Made by a program: the position numbers and the translations under genes
Part shown: in pieces, positions 34,801 through 47,400 of the stretch
Layout: each line of letters starts with the position of its first letter
Numbering within the stretch: the first letter of the stretch is position 1
The notes under the pieces: generated by a model
Database searches by the model: none
Seen by the model: the letters and a program-made list of their open reading frames with translations, nothing else
What the model was told of the DNA's origin: nothing
NCBI GenBank assembly: GCA_032718475.1
Contig: JAUCBJ010007177.1
Span: 1 to 64,000, forward strand
Length of the DNA: 64,000 bases
DNA from: Nemertoderma westbladi
Lineage: Eukaryota; Xenacoelomorpha; Nemertodermatida; Nemertodermatidae
Direction: 5' to 3'

Positions 34801-35291
34801 TTCTTCGTTCGAATGCCTTTAGCCTATTTAATTTTTAGGGTGAGGTAAATGTCATGACCTTGTGATTTCCATAAGCAACGCCGTAAATCGGTTAAACTTA
34901 CGCTGTACAATAGTTACCATCTTATGGTCTGAGAGTTTTTGGGATGATATGCAGAAAAATAAGGATCATAGCGAAATATTATATTTAAATACTTAAACTA
35001 TAAAGTCTTGAACGTGTTACATAAAACAATTAATAAAATAATCCAGATCACCGAAATATAATAGGAAAGTTAGGCATAAGGTTGTCAGCAACAACATATT
35101 TACAATTCAACCAATCAAGACCGTTTCAGATATTTAACCTTTTAGGATGCTCTCCGGCATGGTCTACTAATAATTATTGCCACATCATCGTTTCTAAAGT
35201 TTCTAGGACAACGGACGACTCGCAAACCAATCACAACCTTGAAGAAAGATCACCAAGCAATATGCGACCAATCACGAAGTGTGGACTGAAG
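34801..35291. other. Probable PRPF8 3' untranslated region (minus strand)
   Basis: Unique sequence between the 47-bp array and the PRPF8 stop codon. On the minus strand an ATTAAA-type polyadenylation word is present at 34827-34832, close to the array edge. The 35082-35417 plus-strand frame is an antisense shadow of the last exon. Confidence 0.4.
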
Positions 35292-38200
35292 TTAGGCATA
35301 CATATCCTCACGGTCTCCAATCCCCATAGTTTCGCCCTCCTCCAAGGAACTGAAGTTGAGGAAGTGATTGGCTCGGTGAATTTCGTTATAGAATTCTTTG
35401 GGATTCGCGAGTTGTAGTTCGTACCGCATGGTGGCGTCGTGACGGACTCCCATAAAGTTGTAATTCCAGGAACCGATAGCTGGAACCATAAAGAAGCCCA
35501 GGAACCTGTGGAAATAAACAAGTTAGAACGAGGGATGGATAAATTAGATAGAGCCTCATGCCTTTAAAATATGCTGAGAAAACTAACAATTTCGAAAAAA
35601 TATACTAACAAATCTAAAAGTCTAACCTGTCAGACAGTAGCAACTGCACCCGCTCATAGTGGCTAGGCAAGTATCCCTTAGGTTGGTTACCGGTATCTCG
35701 GTTGTTTCTTCCCCACTCGTAACCGGAAGGTGTCAGTTTATACGAGCAGAGACTAACAGACCCTGGTGTGAAACTAACAGTAACAACTATTGTTCGCTCG
35801 CCGTCCCACTGGGTATTGTCCGCCATAATCTTGGCGTGGGTTGTGACATCTTGGGAGGATAGTTGCACCTGAAATATGGGAAATAAAATTGAGTGGAATT
35901 CACCACTATAGTAGAGATCATTATCAGATATCTTTATCAATTAATGGACAGATAGGAGGGAGCCAAACCGAAGGCAAACTCTAGTGGAAGTTAGTAATAC
36001 CTGCAGATACAGAATATATACAATTATTATTTTATGAGCAAATTATATTTAAAAGAATGAACATAATATGACCAATACATAACATAATGATACCGTCTCG
36101 CCGACCTGTTCATTTGGCTGTGTGTGGATCCAACCCAGAGGTTCCATTTCCTTAAGGTATTCATGTTCCGGTAATAGGTTGGGTAGATGTACTGTTTGGT
36201 GGGTACCCCACTGTGGTACCATTACTATACAGTGGATCTCTTTAACCTAAATAGTAACAGGTTGGGTAGATGTAATGTTTGGTGGGTACCCCACTGTGGT
36301 ACCATTACTATACAGTGGATCTCTTTAACCTAAATAGTAACAGGTTGGGTAGATGTACTGTTTGGTGGGTACCCAACTGTGGTACCATTACTATACAGTG
36401 GATCTCTTTAACCTAAATAGTAACAGGTTGGGTAGATGTACTGTTTGGTGGGTACCCCACTGTGGTACCATTACTATACAGTGGATCTCTTTAACCTAAA
36501 TAGTAACAGGTTGGGTAGATGTAATGTTTGGTGGGTACCCCACTGTGGTACCATTACAATACAGTGGATCTCTTTAACCTAAATACTAACAGGTTGGGTA
36601 TAGATGTACTGTTTGGTGGGTACCCCACTGTGGTACCATTACTATACAGTGGATCTCTTTAACCTAAATAGTAACAGGTTGGGTAGATGTAATGTTTGGT
36701 GGGTACCCCACTGTGGTACCATTACTATACAGTGGATCTCTTTAACCTAAATAGTAACAGGTTGGGTAGATGTAATGTTTGGTGGGTACCCCACTGTGGT
36801 ACCATTACAATACAGTGGATCTCTTTAACCTAAATACTAACAGGTTGGGTAGATGTACTGTTTGGTGGGTACCCCACTGTGGTACCATTACTATACAGTG
36901 GATCTCTTTAACCTAAATACTAACAGGTTGGGTAGATGTACTGTTCGGTGGGTACCCCACTGTGGTACCATTACTATACAGTGGATCTCTTTAACCTAAA
37001 TAGTAACAGGTTGGGTAGGTGTACTGTTTGGTGGGTACCCCACTGTGGTACCATTACTATACAGTGGATCTCTTTAACCTAAATAGTAACAGGTTGGGTA
37101 GATGTACTGTGTGGTGGGTACCCCACTGTGGTACCATTCCTTTTCAGTGGATATCTTTAATCTAAATAGTAACAGGTTGGGTAGATGTACTGTGTGGTGG
37201 GTACCCCACTGTGGTACCATTCCTTTTCAGTGGATATCTTTAATCTAAATAGTAACAGGTTGGGTAGATGTACTGTTTGGTGGGTACCCCACTGTGGTAC
37301 CATTCCTTTTCAGTGGATATCTTTAATCTAAATAGTAACAGGTTGGGTAGATGTACTGTGTGGTGGGTACCCCACCGTGGTACCATTCCTTTTCAGTGGA
37401 TATCTTTAATCTAAATAGTAACAGGTTGGGTAGATGTACTGTGTGGTGGGTACCCCACTGTGGTACCATTCCTTTTCAGTGGATATCTTTAATCTAAATA
37501 GTAACAGGTTGGGTAGATGTACTGTTTGGTGGGTACCCCACTGTGGTACCATTACTATACAGTGGATCTCTTTAACCTAAATAGTAACAGGTTGGGTAGA
37601 TGTACTGTTTGGTGGGTACCCCACTGTGGTACCATTACTATACAGTGGATCTCTTTAACCTAAATAGTAACAGGTTGGGTAGATGTACTGTGTGGTGGGT
37701 ACCCCACTGTGGTACCATTCCTTTTCAGTGGATATCTTTAATCTAAATAGTAACAGGTTGGGTAGATGTACTGTTTGGTGGGTACCCCACTGTGGTACCA
37801 TTCCTTTTCAGTGGATATCTTTAATCTAAATAGTAACAGGTTGGGTAGATGTACTGTTTGGTGGGTACCCCACTGTGGTACTAATACTATACAGTGGATC
37901 TCTTTAACCTATATAGTAACAGGTTGGGTAGATGTGCTGTTTGGTGGGTACCCCACTGTGGTACCATTCCTTTTCAGTGGATCTCTTTAACCTAAATAGT
38001 AACAGATTGGGTAGATGTACTGTTTGGTGGGTACCCCACTGTGGTACTATTACTATACAGTGGATCTCTTTAACCTAAATAGTAACAGGTTGGGTAGATG
38101 TACTGTTTGGTGGGTACCCCACTGTGGTACCATTACTATACAGTGGATCTCTTTAAACTAAATAGTAACAGGTTGGGTAGATGTACTGTTTGGTGGGTAC

Positions 38201-41200
38201 CCCACTGTGGTACCATTACTATACAGTGGATCTCTTTAACCTAAATAGTAACAGGTTGGGTAGATGTACTGTTTGGTGGGTACCCCACTGTGGTACCATT
38301 CCTTTTCAGTGGATCTCTTTAACCTAAATAGTAACAGGTTGGGTAGATGTACTGTTTGGTAGGTACCCCACTGTGGTACCATTCCTTTTCAGTGGATCTC
38401 TTTAACCTAAATAGTAACAGGTTGGGTAGATGTAATGTTTGGTGGGTACCCCACTGTGGTACTATTACTATACAGTGGATCTCTTTCACCTAAATAGTAA
38501 CAGGTTGGGTAGATGTACTGTTTGGTGGGTACCCCACTGTGGTACTATTACTATACAGTGGATCTCTTTCACCTAAATAGTAACAGGTTGGGTAGATGTA
38601 CGGTTTGGTGGGTACCCCACTGTGGTACCATTACTATACAGTGGATCTCTTTCACCTAAATAGTAACAGGTTGGGTAGATGTACTGTTTGGTGGGTACCC
38701 CACTGTGGTACCATTACTATAAAGTGGATCTCTTTAACCTAAATAGAAACAGGTTGGGTAGATGTGCCGTTTGGTGGGTGCCCCACTGTGGTACCATTAC
38801 TATACACATACAGTGGATCTAGTTAACCTAAATAGTAACAGGTTGGGTAGATGTACTGTTTGGTGGGTACCCCACTGTGGTACCATTACTATACACATAC
38901 AGTGGATCTAGTTAACCTAAATAGTAACAGGTTGGATAGATGTAATGTTTGGTGGGTAGTACCCTGTGGTACCATTACTAAGTCTCACCTGGGGGTTGTC
39001 GGAAGGACTAACACCATACAGGTATCCTGCGATTTGGGTCCGTAAGTCGGATATGCAGATAAACTTCTTGAGAATGTTTTTTGGCAGAATGTAGGTGAAT
39101 CCAGATTCCTTGATGTCGTCGCTGGAGACATAGATATGGTTGGTTCGGAGATGGAGATTGGTGCAGCTGATAGCGCGAACCCGCCACTCGGTACGAGAAG
39201 AAAAGGTCTGTGACTCGTAGTTACTCGTTGTCGCTGTAATTATCTCGTCACCGTGTTTATTTACCTAAACCAATAGAGTTTATTCACAATCACAAAAACA
39301 GTTTATTTGTCTATAGAAATAGTTTATTTACTTACACAAATAAATGGTTTTTATTACCTACACAGATAACGAATTTATTTACCTATACAAAAATAGTTTA
39401 TTTCCCTAAACGCAAAATAGTTTATTTAAATTACAATACAATCAATCACATACAATTAAAGAGTATGGAAAACATAAATTGTTTCGAATATTTATAGTCT
39501 AAAGAAACGCCTTGGTGCTGCCAGGCTCAACAATGTTAATACCTCAACTATAATACCGGTAGTAAATTGTGTAATTGTGCGGTCACTAATAACCTTAATT
39601 GGTTGATGTGTCTATTAAACATATGTTAAAAAAATGGTTAAAATGGTTAATAATTATATGTTCTCTTTTTCACAGTATTTTATTTTTTACCTAAGAAAAA
39701 AAAGTACGACATAATGCTGAGGTACAATAATTTAGCATACAGTACTTTGGGAAAAAAAAGTACGACATAATGCTATGAGGTACAATAATTTAGCATACAG
39801 TACTTTGGGAAAAAAAGTACGACATAATGGTATGAGGTACAATAATTTAGCATACAGTACTTTGGGAAAAAAAGTACGACATAATGCTATGAGGTACAAT
39901 AATTTAGCATACAGTACTTTGGGAAAAAAAGTACGACATAATGGTATGAGGTACAATAATTTAGTATACAGTACTTTGGGAAAAAAAAGTACGACATAAT
40001 GCTATGAGGTACAATAATTTAGCATACAGTACTTTGGGAAAAAAAGTACGACATAATACTATGAGGTACAATAATTTAGCATACAGTACTTTGGGAAAAA
40101 AAGTACGACATAATGCTATGAGGTACAATAATTTAGCATACAGTACTTTGGGAAAAAAAGTACGACATAATGCTATGAGGTACAATAATTTAGCATACAG
40201 TACTTTGGGAAAAAAAGTACGACATAATGGTATGAGGTACAATAATTTAGTATACAGTACTTTGGGAAAAAAAGTACGACATAATGCTATGAGGTACAAT
40301 AATTTAGCATACAGTACTTTGGGAAAAAAAGTACGACATAATGCTATGAGGTACAATAATTTAGCATACAGTACTTTGGGAAAAAAAGTACGACATAATG
40401 CTATGAGGTACAATAATTTAGAATACAGTACTTTGGGAAAAAAAAAGTACGACATAATGCTATGAGGTACAATAATTTAGCATACAGTACTTTGAGAAAA
40501 AAAAAAGTACGACATAATGCTATGAGGTACAATAATTTAGTATACAGTACTTTGGGAAAAAAAGTACGACATAATGCTATGAGGTACAATAATTTAGCAT
40601 ACAGTACTTTGGGAAAAAAAGTACGACATAATGCTATGAGGTACAATAATTTAGCAAACAGTACTTTGGGAAAAAAAGTACGACATAATGCTATGAGGTA
40701 CAATAATTTAGCATACAGTACTTTGGGAAAAAAAGTACGACATAATGCTATGAGGTACAATAATTTAGCATACAGTACTTTGGGAAAAAAAGTACGACAT
40801 AATGCTATGAGGTACAATAATTTAGCAAACAGTACTTTGGGAAAAAAAGTACGACATAATGCTATGAGGTACAATAATTTAGCATACAGTACTTTGGGAA
40901 AAAAAGTACGACATAATGCTATGAGGTACAATAATTTAGCATACAGTACTTTGGGAAAAAAAAAGTACGACATAATGCTATGAGGTACAATAATTTAGCA
41001 TACAGTACTTTGGGAAAAAAAGTACGACATAATGCTATGAGGTACAATAATTTAGCAAACAGTACTTTGGGAAAAAAAGTACGACATAATGCTATGAGGT
41101 ACAATAATTTAGCATACAGTACTTTGGGAAAAAAAGTACGACATAATGCTATGAGGTACAATAATTTAGCATACAGTACTTTGGGAAAAAAAAGTACGAC

Positions 41201-44200
41201 ATAATGCTATGAGGTACAATAATTTAGCATACAGTACTTTGGGAAAAAAAAGTACGACATAATGGTATGAGGTACAATAATTTAGCAAACAGTACTTTGG
41301 GAAAAAAAAAGTACGACATAATGCTATGAGGTACAATAATTTAGTATACAGTACTTTGGGAAAAAAAAGTACGACATAATGCTATGAGGTACAATAATTT
41401 AGTATACAGTACTTTGGGAAAAAAAAAAGTACGACATAATGCTATGAGGTACAATAATTTAGCATACAGTACTTTGGGAAAAAAAAGTACGACATAATGC
41501 TATGAGGTACAATAATTTAGCAAACAGTACTTTGGGAAAAAAAGTACGACATAATGCTATGAGGTACAATAATTTAGCATACAGTACTTTGGGAAAAAAA
41601 GTACGACATAATGCTATGAGGTACAATAATTTAGCATACAGTACTTTGGGAAAAAAAGTACGACATAATGCTATGAGGTACAATAATTTAGCATACAGTA
41701 CTTTGGGAAAAAAAAGTACGACATAATGCTATGAGGTACAATAATTTAGCAAACAGTACTTTGGGAAAAAAAGTACGACATAATGCTATGAGGTACAATA
41801 ATTTAGTATACAGTACTTTGGGAAAAAAAAAGTACGACATAATGCTATGAGGTACAATAATTTAGTATACAGTACTTTGGGAAAAAAAAAAGTACGACAT
41901 AATGCTATGAGGTACAATAATTTAGTATACAGTACTTTGGGAAAAAAAGTACGACATAATGCTATGAGGTACAATAATTTAGCATACAGTACTTTGGGAA
42001 AAAAAGTACGACATAATGCTATGAGGTACAATAATTTAGCATACAGTACTTTGGGAAAAAAAGTACGACATAAAGCTATGAGGTACAATAATTTAGCATA
42101 CAGTACTTTGGGAAAAAAAGTACGACATAATGCTATGAGGTACAATAATTTAGCATACAGTACTTTGGGAAAAAAAGTACGACATAATGTTATGAGGTAC
42201 AATAATTTAGCATACAGTACTTTGGGAAAAAAAGTACGACATAATGCTATGAGGTACAATAATTTAGCATACAGTACTTTGGGAAAAAAAGTACGACATA
42301 ATGGTATGAGGTACAATAATTTAGCAAACAGTACTTTGGGAAAAAAAGTACGACATAATGCTATGAGGTACAATAATTTAGCATACAGTACTTTGGGAAA
42401 AAAAGTACGACATAATGCTATGAGGTACAATAATTTAGCATACAGTACTTTGGGAAAAAAAGTACGACATAATGCTATGAGGTACAATAATTTAGCATAC
42501 AGTACTTTGGGAAAAAAAAGTACGACATAATGGTATGAGGTACAATAATTTAGCAAACAGTACTTTGGGAAAAAAAAAGTACGACATAATGCTATGAGGT
42601 ACAATAATTTAGTATACAGTACTTTGGGAAAAAAAAGTACGACATAATGCTATGAGGTACAATAATTTAGTATACAGTACTTTGGGAAAAAAAAAAGTAC
42701 GACATAATGCTATGAGGTACAATAATTTAGCATACAGTACTTTGGGAAAAAAAAGTACGACATAATGCTATGAGGTACAATAATTTAGCAAACAGTACTT
42801 TGGGAAAAAAAGTACGACATAATGCTATGAGGTACAATAATTTAGCATACAGTACTTTGGGAAAAAAAGTACGACATAATGCTATGAGGTACAATAATTT
42901 AGCATACAGTACTTTGGGAAAAAAAGTACGACATAATGCTATGAGGTACAATAATTTAGCATACAGTACTTTGGGAAAAAAAAGTACGACATAATGCTAT
43001 GAGGTACAATAATTTAGCAAACAGTACTTTGGGAAAAAAAGTACGACATAATGCTATGAGGTACAATAATTTAGTATACAGTACTTTGGGAAAAAAAAAG
43101 TACGACATAATGCTATGAGGTACAATAATTTAGTATACAGTACTTTAGGAAAAAAAAAAGTACGACATAATGCTATGAGGTACAATAATTTAGTATACAG
43201 TACTTTGGGAAAAAAAGTACGACATAATGCTATGAGGTACAATAATTTAGCATACAGTACTTTGGGAAAAAAAGTACGACATAATGCTATGAGGTACAAT
43301 AATTTAGCATACAGTACTTTGGGAAAAAAAGTACGACATAAAGCTATGAGGTACAATAATTTAGCATACAGTACTTTGGGAAAAAAAGTACGACATAATG
43401 CTATGAGGTACAATAATTTAGCATACAGTACTTTGGGAAAAAAAGTACGACATAATGTTATGAGGTACAATAATTTAGCATACAGTACTTTGGGAAAAAA
43501 AGTACGACATAATGCTATGAGGTACAATAATTTAGCATACAGTACTTTGGGAAAAAAAGTACGACATAATGGTATGAGGTACAATAATTTAGCAAACAGT
43601 ACTTTGGGAAAAAAAGTACGACATAATGCTATGAGGTACAATAATTTAGCATACAGTACTTTGGGAAAAAAAGTACGACATAATGCTATGAGGTACAATA
43701 ATTTAGCATACAGTACTTTGGGAAAAAAAGTACGACATAATGCTATGAGGTACAATAATTTAGCATACAGTACTTTGGGAAAAAAAATACGACATAATGC
43801 TATGAGGTACAATAATTTAGCATACAGTACTTTGGGGAAAAAAGTACGACATAATGGTATGAGGTACAATAATTTAGCATACAGTACTTTGGGAAAAAAA
43901 GTACGACATAATGCTATGAGGTACAATAATTTAGCATACAGTACTTTGGGAAAAAAGTACGACATAATGCTATGAGGTACAATAATTTAGCATACAGTAC
44001 TTTGGGAAAAAAAAAGTACGACATAATGCTATGAGGTACAATAATTTAGTATACAGTACTTTGGGAAAAAAAAGTACGACATAATGCTATGAGGTACAAT
44101 AATTTAGCATACAGTACTTTGGGAAAAAAAAGTTAACTTTTACTTACAGTTTTTGTCGTTGTAGAAGTTAACTGACTCTGCTCTTTGGTCTGTTTCTCGA

Positions 44201-44345
44201 TTTCAGCTATCTGTTGCCGTTGCTGACTAGGTGCCGATATCTCCATTCCCAGGATTATATCACGAATCTCGCTCTGTGTTAATGAACCTATATTCACATT
44301 ATTCTTCTTCCCGTAGTCCGCCAGGATTAAATCCTTTAGTTGCAC
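35292..44345 (-). CDS. PRPF8: Pre-mRNA-processing-splicing factor 8, last five coding exons
   Basis: PRPF8 is the largest core protein of the U5 snRNP. These exons encode about the last 356 residues, covering the Jab1/MPN domain and the C-terminal tail that contacts the Brr2 helicase. Exons, in transcript order: 44148-44345 ([16 protein letters not shown]... [16 protein letters not shown]), 38989-39264 (VNKHGDEI... [15 protein letters not shown]... [15 protein letters not shown]), 36106-36246 ([20 protein letters not shown]... [10 protein letters not shown]), 35627-35868 ([11 protein letters not shown]... [13 protein letters not shown]) and 35292-35505 (FLGFFMVP... [19 protein letters not shown]... 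REDMYA, stop). All junctions are GT-AG and the frame stays open; the first three introns are phase 0. The protein is clearly PRPF8 yet has more substitutions than expected for so conserved a gene. No earlier exon is visible up to position 64000, so either the next intron exceeds 19.6 kb (and MPC2 lies in it) or this is a 5'-truncated copy. Confidence 0.9.
36178..38980 (-). repeat. 83-bp array made of the PRPF8 splice acceptor plus exon start, about 33 copies
   Basis: Read on the PRPF8 sense strand, each unit is ctgttactatttag (the intron's 3' splice site) followed by about 69 bases of exon encoding [23 protein letters not shown]. Only the copy at the 36178 edge continues into the rest of the exon. 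Unit length is 83 bases, not a multiple of three. Entering at any other copy reads through the next acceptor into a TAG. One subfamily (ccttttcagtggatatcttt, about 37130-37850) has an in-frame TGA early in the exon part, and the two copies nearest the upstream exon have GTTAACTAG right after the acceptor. The array fills nearly all of the intron, beginning within about 10 bases of the donor at 38988. Copies at 38800-38920 carry an extra tacaca. Confidence 0.95.
39265..39694. other. PRPF8 intron sequence outside the arrays
   Basis: AT-rich intronic sequence with loose repeats of agtttatttacctacacaa between about 39280 and 39420. No gene is present. Confidence 0.5.
39695..44132. repeat. 57-bp minisatellite in a PRPF8 intron, about 78 copies
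   Basis: The unit is gctatgaggtacaataattt agcatacagtactttgggaa aaaaagtacgacataat, varying in the A run (7-11) and at gcatac/gtatac/gcaaac. Because 57 is 3 x 19 and the unit lacks stops in one frame of each strand, uninterrupted units give frames up to about 300 codons on both strands; A-run length changes break them. On the PRPF8 sense strand each unit carries a pyrimidine tract ending in cccaaag, weakly like a 3' splice site. A block of 1268 bases is tandemly duplicated (41261-42528 and 42529-about 43796) with the same variant order. The array stops 15 bases from the donor of exon 44148-44345. Confidence 0.95.
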
Positions 44346-44433
44346 CTAATGGGGTGTAAATCGCACGGGTAATTGAATTTCTCATCTTGATAATTAAACT
44401 GCTAATAATCTAGTGCTACTGATAATATAACTC

Positions 44434-47400
44434 TTGATTGCAACCCAAACCTTATTACTAGACCACATAATCGAATGTACAGATAGCCTTCGGACGAAAT
44501 ACCCACCAGCCTCCACCATAATATTGGGTGATTACAATCACACACTTAATGACCAAATGTTATTTTCACAATTAGATCTATCTCAGCTTCTTAAAATAAT
44601 GTCCAACATTTGGAAAGAACACACTAGATAAAATATCAACAGATATAACTGAACATATCGCCCACAACGGGCCTACAACCTTGGCTCCTATCGGCCCATC
44701 AGAAGGTCACCGTGTGGTGTTGTGGATACCCACAATGATCATCCCAGAAAAAACATCCAAGACTATTATCACCACAACTCATCGTCCCTTCAGAGATTCA
44801 AATATTACATCGTTTGGACAGTGGATCACCCAATACACATGGGAACTCTTAACAATTACTGACCCAGATGTCGCCACTATGCAATTAAATGATATACTTG
44901 TCCAGCAATACCCCCACCACTTCCCAGAAGTAAAAATTATGAAAAAAGTTAAGGATAAGCCTTGGATGACATCTAGGATTCGACTACTAATCACACAAAA
45001 GCAGCGGGCATTCCAAAGAAACCAAGCCATAAAATATAAAACACTACGAACATCACTGAATTTGGAAATAAATGCAGCCAAATCATCATGGTATGGTAAA
45101 ACAATATCACATATGGGATGCTTACAGCCCGGGCAGTGGTATCGCTCCATTGCCAAATTAATCAATTAAACGCCAAAACCATTGAACCTCCAAGTGTGTT
45201 TGGCTGGAAACAGTGGGCAACAATTTGATAATCAAACCATTGCAAATTCTGTAAATAATTTTTTTGCTGACATTTGCAACCAACTACCCCAATTAGACTC
45301 CCTGGCTTCATACCTGACACCAAACCACCAGTGATAGATAGAAGGGAGGTGTATGATATCCTCAAAAATATCAACGTAACAAAGGCAATATCACCTGCGA
45401 TATACCAAAACCGTCCAATAAAAGATTTTGCATGTGAGATTAGTGTGCCTCTAACCCACATTTACAATATATCTATTCAGACTGGCATTTTTCCATCACT
45501 ATGGAAGGAATGTTATGCTACACCTGCACCGAATATTTAACCCCCAGCTACACCTGTACCGAAAATTTAACCTCCAAAGATGTTTGGTCAATATCATTCA
45601 CTAAAACTTTCTCAAAGGCTTTTGAACAGCTGGTAGTAAAATGGATAATTAAAGATATAAAGGACAACGTCGACAAGCGCCAATTCGGTAACATGAACCA
45701 CAGGTCCACGTCCTTGTACTTGATCATTCTTCTGGACGATATACTGAAAGCTCTTGAAACACCAGGCACCATAGTAAATGTAATGACATATTACTTCTCC
45801 AAGGCTTTCGACCGCATAGACCACACAATTCATAGTAAATAAATGTAATGACATTCTCCAAGGCTTTCGACCGCATAGACCACACAATTACTATTAACAA
45901 ACTACTCAAGATGGGGTCTACGTCCATGGTTAGCGCGGTGGCTTTGCAGTTTCCTGTCTTACCGTACCCAATCCACGGTATACAAAGGTTCTACTTCCAA
46001 AGGGCGTACTCTTAAGTTCAGGGGTTCCCCATGGGACTATCGTAGGTTTATAATTTTTCCTGTGCCAGATAAATGACGCTATGGAGCAAATTAAAGAACG
46101 CCTTAAGTTTGTAGACGACTTGTCAGTGTATGAGATTTTACAAATTCAATTGACCAGCTATTTGACTCAAATATACAACACTACACGGATATACTAATAG
46201 AATGGGCAAACGATAGTAACATGAAACTCAATCCGGTGAAATGTAAACAAATGACCTTCTACAAAGCAAAACGACCAATTGTACTTGCACAAGTCAATAT
46301 TTGTGGAACAAATGTGGATGTAGTTGGCAATGTAAAACTTCTCGGTGTTACAATATCCGCCGATCTCAAATGGAATATCCACATAACTGACACAATAAAA
46401 CGATCAGCTAAACGAATGTACATGTTACATATATTAAAAAAATGCAAAGCATCGCGGAAAGACATGGTAGCCATATACATCTCTCATATTCGGACCGTTC
46501 TAGAATATTGCACCGCGGTTTGGCATTCTAGTATCACCAAGCAACTCTCAGACGCCCTAGAAAGAGTACAGAAAAGAGCAATGCGAATCATCTTCGGTAT
46601 CCATTATAATAGTTATGAACAGGCACTACAGTCCGGGGGTTACCTACATTGAAGGACAGACGCGAAAAACTGTGTTTAAATTGTGCAAAAACCATTTATC
46701 TACACCACAGATACTTACTGTAAAACAATTTATCTACACCACAGATACTTACTGTAAAACCATTTATCTACACCACAGATACTTACTGTAAAACAATTTA
46801 TCTACACCACAGATACTTACAGTAAAACAATTTATCTACACCACAGATACTTACTGTAAAACAATTTATCTACACCACAGATACTTACTGTAAAACAATA
46901 TATCTACACCACAGATACTTACTGTAAAACCATTTATCTACACCACAGATACTTACTGTAAAACCATTTATCTACACCACAGATACTTACTGTAAAACAA
47001 TTTATCTACACCACAGATACTTACTGTAAAACCATTTATCTACACCACAGATACTTACTGTAAAACAATTTATCTACACCACAGATACTTACTGTAAAAC
47101 CATTTATCTACACCACAGATACTTACTCTAAAACCATTTATCTACACCACAGATACTTACTGTAAAACCATTTATCTACACCACAGATACTTACTGTAAA
47201 ACCATTTATCTACACCACAGATACTTACTGTAAAACCATTTATCTACACCACAGATACTTACTGTAAAACCATTTATCTACACCACAGATACTTACTGTA
47301 AAACAATTTATCTACACCACAGATACTTACTGTAAAACCATTTATATACACCACAGATACTTACTGTAAAACCATTTATCTACACCACAGATACTTACTG

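Noticed and set aside
37766-39045. Plus-strand ORFs in the 83-bp array
   Set aside because: Antisense readings of repeated PRPF8 exon starts; not a separate gene.
39732-43975. Long ORFs over the 57-bp array on both strands
   Set aside because: They are a consequence of a stop-free unit whose length is a multiple of three; frames break wherever the A run changes.
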